This document shows, piece by piece, positions 1-6,005 of a stretch of 17,069 bases of DNA (position 1 is its first letter; every line of letters begins with the position of its first letter). The stretch lies in the NCBI GenBank assembly GCA_020027305.1, contig JAHRAM010000049.1, forward strand, positions 1 to 17,069, given 5' to 3'. A program made the translations under genes and the position numbers. The stretch comes from Acidimicrobiia bacterium. Lineage in GTDB: Bacteria > Actinomycetota > Acidimicrobiia > Acidimicrobiales > Hopanoidiivorantaceae. The notes below the pieces were generated by a model. The model was not told the origin of the DNA. It ran no database searches and was given only the letters and a program-made list of their open reading frames with translations.

Positions 1-2429
1 GCCACAATGTCAAACATCAGCATGGCATCGGCTTGCCCAGCCCCGATACGGTTGGAATTGATGTGGGGTGTCATTGAAACTTTGAGGTGTGATGACACCG
101 TACCAGCCTTTTGGCTAATGCCAGTTTGGTCAAGGGCGCTCACAAACTTTCCATCCAAAAACGCAGCGGTTGCCAAAATCTGGTTCACGGTCAAGACACC
201 AGTGCCCCCAATCCCGACTGCCATAACTTGGCCTTCAGTTGGGATGAATTCAGGTTCGTCAATATTGGTTTCCAGTTTTCGAATGACGGGCGGTTTTCTG
301 AGCCGTTTGCGGTCCTTTGCAACCACCGTAACAAAAGATGGGCAGTTGCCTTCCATGCAGGTTAAATCTACATTGCAGGAATCTTGATGTATTTGGATTT
401 TTTCACCCAGCGGGGTATCAACGGTGAAGAGACTTAGACAGTTTGATACATTGCTACAATCACCACATCCCTCACAAATGGCTTCGTTTACCGCCACCCG
501 TTCTTTCGGCTGAGCTAGCTGGCCTCTCTTCCGCTTTCTACGAGTTTCAGCAGCACAGGCTTGGTCATAAATCAAAACGCTCACGCCAGGCACCTTTCTC
601 AACTCGCGTTGAACTTCATCCAACTGGCTTCGCTCGCGAACCATCACATCGGGTGCCCATTTTGCCTTGCGCGGATATTTATAGACATCATCAGCCACCA
701 CCACAATCTCTCGCACTCCTTCGGCATAAAGTAGCTGTGTGATTTCTGGCACAGAAAGGTTTCCAGCAGCAGTTTGTCCGCCAGTCATTGCCACGGCGTC
801 ATTATAGAGCAACTTAAATGTGATATCCACATCAGAAGCCAGTGCTTGACGAATCGCCAGAGAGCCAGAGTGCATAAATGTTCCATCCCCAAGATTTTGG
901 AAGCGATGCTTTGACTCAACAAACTTAGATGCTCCAATCCATTGCGAGCCTTCCCCGCCCATATGGGTTATGCCTTCAGCATGTCGATGGGGCATAAACA
1001 AAGACATCGTGTGACAACCGATTCCACCTCCAGCAATAGAACCCTCTGGCACAGCTGTTGAGCGATTATGTGGGCAGCCCGAACAATAATAGGGGATACG
1101 CCGTGGAAGTTCAGACTCTGCTGGCTGGCTCAGTGATAAATATTGTGAGATATGCTCAGCTGAAACTCTCACTTTTTCACCTAAAAATGCACGTAAAGAT
1201 GGAATCAGCGACTCAGCTGTAAAGGTTGTCCAAGATGGGAGCAAAGCATTGCCATTTTCATCAAAGCGACCAACTACCAGCGGGCGATTGCTCATTGGAT
1301 AAAGAGCAGACTTAACTTGGCTTGCCAACTGGTCTAACTTTTCTTCCATCACAAATATTTTTGTCACGCCTTTGGCAAAGTCTTTAAGGGCGCCTTTATC
1401 AATCGGCCAAATCACGGCAGGTTTGTGAATACGAATTCCCGCCTTAGCCAAATCTGTTTCTTCAATGCCAAGTGTAGAAAGCGCCTCCATTACATCATAA
1501 AATCCCTTGCCTGCAACAACGATTCCCAGCTCGGCTGAACTATCCGTAGCACCAAAATTCTGGTGAAGCGGATTTTCAGCGATGAACCACTCGGCTGCTG
1601 GCTTTCTATAGCGGTGGAATTCTTCTTCTAGCATATGCGATTCGGGGGGAAGCAAGCTGTTGCTTCTGGTTTGAATGAATGGTTGCCCGTTAACTTCAAA
1701 CTGGGAGGGCGAAATCTCAATTCGATGGTTGCCTACATCGGCGCTGGCATAAGCATCTGCCATGTCGGTAACAATCTTTAACCCACACCAAAGCCCAGAG
1801 GCACGAGATAGAGCATATCCATATCTGCCATAGTCGATGACTTCTTGAATGGAGCCAGGATAAAGCACTGGAACCGCCAAATCTGCCAAAGCGCTTTCAG
1901 TAGCAGAAGGAATGGTAGAGGATTTACACTCAGGGTCATCGCCGACCACACAAAGCACTCCGCCGTTTGGGTCGGTGCCAGATAGGTTGGCATGGCGGAT
2001 GGCATCGCCCGAGCGGTCAAGCCCAGGTGCTTTGCCATACCACATTCCCATCACGCCGTCAAAGAGGGCGTCGTTCATTGTGGTTGAAAGTTGTGTTCCC
2101 CAGATTGTGGTGGCAGCCAAATCTTCATTTACAGAATTCAAAAAGTGGATGCCGTTGTTGACTAATTGCTCTCTCGCCTTCTGGTAAGCGAGGTCGACTC
2201 CACCCAATGGCGATCCACGATAGCCAGTTAGAAGAGCAGCTGTTGAAAGACCGTTGGCACGGTCGCTAGATATTTGGTCGACGAGAATTCGCAAGATAGC
2301 ATCGGTGCCAGATAGAGCGATAGTGCCAGACTCAGTCTGAAAGCGGAGGTTGATTAGCGCTTGCCTTGCCACCTCATCTTTTGTGGCTCGATTAATTGAT
2401 GCCAAAGAGGAAATTCCAGCTGGCTCCAT
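1..2429 (-). CDS. Indolepyruvate ferredoxin oxidoreductase, fused alpha/beta type (3' end beyond window)
   Basis: Partial gene: 809 complete codons read leftward from the ATG at 2427-2429, open to the edge. The product should be a fused IorA-IorB 2-oxoacid oxidoreductase that oxidatively decarboxylates aryl or branched 2-oxo acids to acyl-CoA and passes electrons to ferredoxin (family knowledge). Visible parts in order: an N-terminal pyrimidine-binding region with LLTGYRGSPLGG near residue 67; a CSGCPHN motif at 449-455; a thiamine-diphosphate/Mg motif GDGTFMHSG at 514-522; a cysteine cluster CEGCGDC at 652-658 with further Cys after it; then GIGGTG at 739-744, which opens the IorB (gamma-type) domain. 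Fused homologues are about 1150-1200 residues, so roughly 350 are missing to the left. A TAGACT -10 box lies 7 nt before the ATG, which suggests a leaderless transcript separate from the upstream luciferase-like gene. The exact 2-oxo acid used cannot be read from the sequence. Confidence 0.93.
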   Translation of the reverse strand, partial: MEPAGISSLASINRATKDEVARQALINLRFQTESGTIALSGTDAILRILVDQISSDRANGLSTAALLTGYRGSPLGGVDLAYQKAREQLVNNGIHFLNSVNEDLAATTIWGTQLSTTMNDALFDGVMGMWYGKAPGLDRSGDAIRHANLSGTDPNGGVLCVVGDDPECKSSTIPSATESALADLAVPVLYPGSIQEVIDYGRYGYALSRASGLWCGLKIVTDMADAYASADVGNHRIEISPSQFEVNGQPFIQTRSNSLLPPESHMLEEEFHRYRKPAAEWFIAENPLHQNFGATDSSAELGIVVAGKGFYDVMEALSTLGIEETDLAKAGIRIHKPAVIWPIDKGALKDFAKGVTKIFVMEEKLDQLASQVKSALYPMSNRPLVVGRFDENGNALLPSWTTFTAESLIPSLRAFLGEKVRVSAEHISQYLSLSQPAESELPRRIPYYCSGCPHNRSTAVPEGSIAGGGIGCHTMSLFMPHRHAEGITHMGGEGSQWIGASKFVESKHRFQNLGDGTFMHSGSLAIRQALASDVDITFKLLYNDAVAMTGGQTAAGNLSVPEITQLLYAEGVREIVVVADDVYKYPRKAKWAPDVMVRERSQLDEVQRELRKVPGVSVLIYDQACAAETRRKRKRGQLAQPKERVAVNEAICEGCGDCSNVSNCLSLFTVDTPLGEKIQIHQDSCNVDLTCMEGNCPSFVTVVAKDRKRLRKPPVIRKLETNIDEPEFIPTEGQVMAVGIGGTGVLTVNQILATAAFLDGKFVSALDQTGISQKAGTVSSHLKVSMTPHINSNRIGAGQADAMLMFDIV

Positions 2430-2436
2430 ATATAGA

Positions 2437-2442
2437 AGTCTA
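2437..2442 (-). promoter_or_regulatory. -10 box of the indolepyruvate oxidoreductase gene
   Basis: On the minus strand this reads TAGACT and is followed by 7 nt and then the ATG at 2429. TAnnnT 6-7 nt before the start codon is the geometry expected when transcription begins at or next to the start codon. No Shine-Dalgarno sequence is visible in the 7 nt between. The same layout recurs at other genes here, which strengthens the call. No convincing -35 box is seen. Confidence 0.45.
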
Positions 2443-2482
2443 CTCTAAATTATCGCCCAAACCATAAAAGTCGTGCGGAATG

Positions 2483-3319
2483 CTAATTTATGTATTCCGC
2501 CAGCTTGTCAAGCTCTTTTAGTGCCTCATTTTCAGGTAAAGATTCCAAACGGAGCACTGCTTCTGTTATTCCTAGGCTTTCATAATATTTGAGTTTGTCT
2601 TCATCAGGTAGCACCCCAAATGGAACAATATCTATTTCATCCATAGTTCTTCCGTGTCGCTCAACTGCTGCTTGGAGCGTTGGGATGTTGTCTTTCATTC
2701 CTGCTCCGCCGATTGGCATCCACCCATCTGCTAGTTCGCCGATGTGGTCAAATAGTTTCTCGCCGCCAGCACCACCGATTAGCACCTTGGGTCTTTTGTT
2801 GTTAGGTTTTGGCCAACTCCAGCTGGGTGAGAAGTTCACGAATTCCCCGTGGAACTCACCAGCTTCGTTTCCCCACAGCTCATACATCCCAAGCAGCCAC
2901 TCTCGAAAAGCTGTTCGCCGCTTGTTGTAGTCAATGCCGTGGTGTGCCATCTCTTCTTTGTTCCAGCCATAGCCAGTTCCAAAAACGAACCGCCCGCCGC
3001 TTAGATGGTCTAGGCTGGCAACAGTTTTAGCCAGCGCAATAGGGTGGTGCTGAAGAATAAGCGACACCCCCGTGCCGACTTTAATCGTTTTTGTGGCTTC
3101 AAGTGATACCGCCGATGCAATAAACGGGTCAAACGTTCGGCTGTATTCTTCAGGCAAAACAGGTTCGCCAGTTGGGGCTGGCGTTTCACGGCTGGCGGGA
3201 ATGTGCGTGTGTTCAGGAAAATAAAGCGAATAAAATCCACGTTCTTCGGCAGCTTTTGCCAGAGTGGAGGGGTCAATCGACAAGTCGGTTAAAAATATGG
3301 CTATTCCCAGATGTTTCAT
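2483..3319 (-). CDS. LLM-class F420-dependent oxidoreductase (TIGR03619-like)
   Basis: A 278-residue single-domain protein of the bacterial luciferase-like TIM-barrel family. It opens with a typical first beta strand (LGIAIFLTD), then EERGFYSLYFPEH, VGTGVSLILQHHPIALAKT, DHLSGGRFVFGTGYGWN, RPKVLIGGAGG and LADGWMPIGG, the ordered motifs of the TIGR03619/F420 subgroup. Members reduce or oxidise small organic substrates with coenzyme F420 (or FMN); the substrate here is unknown. Length is normal for the subgroup. The gene is divergent from the ferredoxin operon across a 128-bp spacer and is 53 bp upstream of the indolepyruvate oxidoreductase on the same strand. F420 use is inferred from family resemblance, and is the main reason to suspect an actinobacterial host. 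No strong ribosome binding site is seen before the ATG. Confidence 0.88.
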   Translation of the reverse strand: MKHLGIAIFLTDLSIDPSTLAKAAEERGFYSLYFPEHTHIPASRETPAPTGEPVLPEEYSRTFDPFIASAVSLEATKTIKVGTGVSLILQHHPIALAKTVASLDHLSGGRFVFGTGYGWNKEEMAHHGIDYNKRRTAFREWLLGMYELWGNEAGEFHGEFVNFSPSWSWPKPNNKRPKVLIGGAGGEKLFDHIGELADGWMPIGGAGMKDNIPTLQAAVERHGRTMDEIDIVPFGVLPDEDKLKYYESLGITEAVLRLESLPENEALKELDKLAEYIN

Positions 3320-3356
3320 TTGGTGCGGTTCATTTTCAGCTACTTTTTATTTGTGC

Positions 3357-3384
3357 TCCTATAAGTATTTTAAGTTCCTATAAG
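3357..3384. repeat. Pair of 9-nt direct repeats in the divergent promoter region
   Basis: TCCTATAAG occurs at 3357-3365 and again at 3376-3384, so the starts are 19 bp apart (about two helical turns). They lie in the 128-bp spacer between the luciferase-like gene (-) and the ferredoxin operon (+), whose likely -10 (TAAACT, 3411-3416) is 26 bp further on. Position and spacing suit a regulator binding one face of the DNA. Function is inference only; the copies also contain TATA-like sequence that could be promoter core. Confidence 0.3.
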
Positions 3385-3447
3385 AATTTCATTTTAAGTC
3401 AAAAAATACCTAAACTATCTTTAAATCGCCAAACATTGGAGAGAAAA

Positions 3448-3642
3448 ATGAAAGTAGTAGTTGATTACGACCTTTGTGAAAGCAATGCTGTCTGTATGCA
3501 GGTAGCGCCTGAGATTTTTGAGGTGCGCGACGACGATTTCTTATATGTGCTGAACGAGACGCCTGATGAGTCGCTTCGTGAGAAGTTGGTTGAGTCAGTG
3601 CAGCGCTGTCCTAAGCAGGCGATTTCTATTGAAGAGGACTGA
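3448..3642 (+). CDS. Small ferredoxin (single-cluster, P450-partner type)
   Basis: A 64-residue ferredoxin. The start is the ATG at 3448 because GGAGAG (3438-3443) sits 4 nt upstream and the protein then begins exactly where such ferredoxins do (MKVVVDYDLCESNAVC). Cluster ligands are C10, C16 and the Cys of the C-terminal RCPKQAI motif. The residue that would be the second Cys of a 4Fe-4S CxxCxxC motif is Asn (CxxNxxC), so a 3Fe-4S cluster or a 4Fe-4S cluster with a non-Cys ligand is expected, as in actinobacterial ferredoxins that serve cytochromes P450. The next gene is its likely reductase and begins directly after the stop codon, so the two are translationally coupled. An upstream in-frame extension exists to about 3172 but runs antisense through the luciferase-like gene and is not believed. 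Confidence 0.92.
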   Translation: MKVVVDYDLCESNAVCMQVAPEIFEVRDDDFLYVLNETPDESLREKLVESVQRCPKQAISIEED

Positions 3643-4962
3643 TTGGATTCCATCTGTATAGTTGGGGCATCGCTTGCCGGAATTAGAGCGGCACAAACAT
3701 TAAGAAGCGATGGTTTTTCGGGGCAAATAGTCTTGGTGGGCGATGAGCTGGAAAAGCCCTATGACCGCCCGCCACTTTCTAAAGAGGCGCTTTTTGACCC
3801 TGCCTATAATGAGGGCGAACCGCTCTATTTGGTGAAGGGGCAAGACTATGATGCTCTTGAATTAGAAGAGCGGTTGGGCTGGCGTGCGACCAGTTTGAAT
3901 GTGGAAGAGCGGATTGTTGAGATTGGTGAAGTCGGCGAAACTATTACCAAAACCGAGCAAATCCAAACCGATGCCATTTTGCTTGCTACTGGAGCCAGGG
4001 CGATAAATATATTTCGTGAAAATCTGGCGGGCGTCTACACGCTCCGCTCTTTTGAAGATTGCGTTGTTATTAGGCACGAGCTTTTGGCGTTGGCAGAACA
4101 AGTGGAATCCAAGCAAGCAAAATCAAAACGGGTAGCTATTGTTGGCGCTGGGTTTATCGGGTGTGAAGTAGCAGCGGTTGCTCGATGGTTGGGCTTAGAA
4201 GTTTCACTTATTGAAATGGCGAGCCAGCCACTTTCACGCGTGCTGGGAGAAGAAATCGGAGCGTGTGTGGCAGACATCCATCGTGAAAAAGGAGTTGATG
4301 TTCATTTGAATACAATGGTAGAAGGTCTCATTGGCGAAGAGCCAAATCGTGTGGAAGGATTGTATCTTGTGCCCTTTGTGGCAGGTGAAGGTAACGGGGC
4401 CACACCTAAAACTGCTGAAAAAGAAGAACTTCCAGCCGATTTAGTAATAGTTGGGGTGGGGGCAACGCCAAACATTGAATGGCTGGAAGGTTCGGGCTTG
4501 GCACTTGATGAAGAAAACAAGGGAGTACTTTGTGACGAATATTGTCTGGCTGCTGAAAACATTGCTTGTGCTGGTGATATGGCGAGTTGGATGAACCTGC
4601 GATATAAAAAGCAGATGCGGGTGGAGCATTGGGATAACGCCATTGAGCAATCAAAGTTTGCTGTGAGAAATCTTTTGGCTGGTGGCACTTCATCAAAAAG
4701 CAAGGGCATCCAAGAACCATTTGCTCCTATTCCATGGTTTTGGAGCGACCAATACGAACACAAAATCCAGCTGTCTGGCATTCCCAGCATTGATTCTAAA
4801 ACCGTAGAGTTTGAAATTTTAGACGGAAGCATTGAAGAGAAAAAGTTTGCAGCAGTATTTAAACAAAATGGAAAGGTCACGGGCATATTCGGGCTAAACA
4901 CCCCTCGGCTGGTAATGACGAACCGCCATCTTATCGAAAGTGATTTCCCATTTCCGCCCTGA
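3643..4962 (+). CDS. FAD-dependent ferredoxin/rubredoxin reductase, NADH-type
   Basis: A 439-residue flavoprotein reductase that moves electrons from NAD(P)H through FAD to a ferredoxin. Motifs in order: FAD-binding GASLAG at 8-13; YDRPPLSK at 40-47; LLATGAR near 113; NAD-binding GAGFIG at 168-173 followed by an acidic residue at the end of the second strand (E191), which favours NADH; AGDMA at 310-314 closing the FAD site; then a C-terminal reductase domain with PWFWSDQY. The start is TTG at 3643, immediately after the ferredoxin TGA (TGATTG), with GAAGAGGA upstream inside the ferredoxin end serving as ribosome site. A short Gly/Lys/Glu-rich loop near 247-263 looks slightly longer than usual. 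The pair resembles the P450 redox chains of actinobacteria and pseudomonads, but no P450 or oxygenase is seen in the window. Confidence 0.93.
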   Translation: MDSICIVGASLAGIRAAQTLRSDGFSGQIVLVGDELEKPYDRPPLSKEALFDPAYNEGEPLYLVKGQDYDALELEERLGWRATSLNVEERIVEIGEVGETITKTEQIQTDAILLATGARAINIFRENLAGVYTLRSFEDCVVIRHELLALAEQVESKQAKSKRVAIVGAGFIGCEVAAVARWLGLEVSLIEMASQPLSRVLGEEIGACVADIHREKGVDVHLNTMVEGLIGEEPNRVEGLYLVPFVAGEGNGATPKTAEKEELPADLVIVGVGATPNIEWLEGSGLALDEENKGVLCDEYCLAAENIACAGDMASWMNLRYKKQMRVEHWDNAIEQSKFAVRNLLAGGTSSKSKGIQEPFAPIPWFWSDQYEHKIQLSGIPSIDSKTVEFEILDGSIEEKKFAAVFKQNGKVTGIFGLNTPRLVMTNRHLIESDFPFPP

Positions 4963-4999
4963 GATATTTCTAACTTAAGATATTACAACCTAAGATATT
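4960..4999 (+). repeat. Degenerate triple repeat between the reductase and PNP genes
   Basis: The 40-bp gap is almost entirely three degenerate copies of a 15-16 bp unit: TGAGATATT at 4960, TAAGATATT at 4976 and TAAGATATT at 4991. The last copy supplies the apparent -10 box of the PNP gene, so the promoter may have arisen from, or been multiplied by, the duplication. Confidence 0.5.
4991..4996 (+). promoter_or_regulatory. -10 box of the PNP gene, leaderless layout
   Basis: TAAGAT followed by 6 nt (ATTGAT) and then the ATG at 5003. No Shine-Dalgarno sequence precedes the start. The arrangement predicts that transcription starts at the A of the ATG, independent of the upstream ferredoxin operon. 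Confidence 0.5.
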
Positions 5000-5002
5000 G
5001 AT

Positions 5003-5833
5003 ATGGCTGAAAAAAACCCTTACGATTTAGCAGGCGATGCTGCTACCCAGCTTAATGAGACGTTAGGCGAAAAAGCTGGCGCTCATAAAGCTGCGCTGGT
5101 GCTTGGTTCGGGATGGGCAAACGCCCTTAGCGAACTCGGCGAGCAAACGGCAGAGGTAGAAGCACACACTTTGCCAGGCTTCATCGCCCCCACAGTTGCT
5201 GGGCATGGCAGCAAAATATTGTCGATTGACACAGGCGACAACAAGGTAATGGTGTTTCAAGGCAGAACCCATCTCTATGAGGGGCATAGTGGAGTTGATG
5301 TGACCCATGGCGTGAGAACAGCTTGGGCAGCGGGGTGCGAAGTTATAATTTTGACGAATGCTTCAGGTGGAGTGAACCCAGATTATGAGCCAGGGCAACC
5401 TGTGTTGATTTCTGACCATATAAATATGACTGGAACGTCCCCTTTGGCAGGGCCAGCGCCTCCTAAAGAGTTGGGCATCCGATTTGTAGATCTTTCAGAG
5501 GCATATTCAAAGCGCCTTCGCGAACTGACGAAAGAAATCGCCCCCGATTTGACAGAAGGCGTCTATGCAGGATTTATGGGGCCGCACTATGAGACCCCTG
5601 CTGAAGTTCAGATGGCAAAAACTATGGGGGCAGACATGGTGGGGATGTCGACCGTGTTGGAATGCATCGCTGCCCGCTATTTGAAGTTGGAAGTTCTTGG
5701 GATTTCGCTTGTCACAAATATGGCAGCTGGCGTGAGCGATGAACTGCTCGACCATGAAGATGTGCTGGCAGTTGGAAAGCAATCATCCAAGCGAGTCGGC
5801 ACTATCTTAAACGGCGTCATCAATCGGCTCTAG
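5003..5833 (+). CDS. punA: Purine nucleoside phosphorylase, trimeric type
   Basis: A 276-residue cytosolic enzyme that cleaves inosine/guanosine (and deoxy forms) with phosphate to base plus (deoxy)ribose-1-phosphate, in purine salvage. Hallmarks: phosphate-loop GSGW at 35-38; H68 in VAGHG; GRTHLYEGH at 87-95; NASGGVNP at 119-126; GPHYETPAE at 193-201 with the purine-contacting Glu; VGMSTV at 213-218; and TNMAAG at 238-243 with N239, the residue that selects 6-oxopurines. Length matches the trimeric class (about 270-290). It is followed after 172 bp by a phosphohexomutase, the same order as in mycobacteria and other actinobacteria, where the mutase may handle the released pentose-1-phosphate or hexose phosphates. 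Confidence 0.95.
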   Translation: MAEKNPYDLAGDAATQLNETLGEKAGAHKAALVLGSGWANALSELGEQTAEVEAHTLPGFIAPTVAGHGSKILSIDTGDNKVMVFQGRTHLYEGHSGVDVTHGVRTAWAAGCEVIILTNASGGVNPDYEPGQPVLISDHINMTGTSPLAGPAPPKELGIRFVDLSEAYSKRLRELTKEIAPDLTEGVYAGFMGPHYETPAEVQMAKTMGADMVGMSTVLECIAARYLKLEVLGISLVTNMAAGVSDELLDHEDVLAVGKQSSKRVGTILNGVINRL

Positions 5834-6005
5834 CGGGTTTTCTCTGTTTAAGCTCTGCGGGAATTATTTAGGAATTTGGCACAAATAGAATACAAGGCAC
5901 AAAACATAAAATATAGAGCAAGAGACAGGCAAGAGTAGTCTGAGTTAAAACAACTTGTAAAAACATATATTCAAAAAATACCACCAAAAAAGCCACACCT
6001 AAAAA
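5834..6005. other. Intergenic spacer before the phosphohexomutase
   Basis: 172 bp, increasingly A-rich on the plus strand toward the mutase start (the last ~30 nt before the ATG are nearly free of G and T). No terminator hairpin with a T-run, no Shine-Dalgarno sequence and no clear TAnnnT box at the leaderless distance are visible. I see no gene in it. Confidence 0.5.

Noticed and set aside
7..742. Plus-strand open frames overlapping the left edge
   Set aside because: They are antisense to the indolepyruvate oxidoreductase, whose minus-strand frame is continuous from 2429 to the edge with all family motifs.
3172..3447. N-terminal extension of the ferredoxin reading frame
   Set aside because: It runs antisense through the start of the luciferase-like gene; the ATG at 3448 has a ribosome binding site and gives the normal ferredoxin length.
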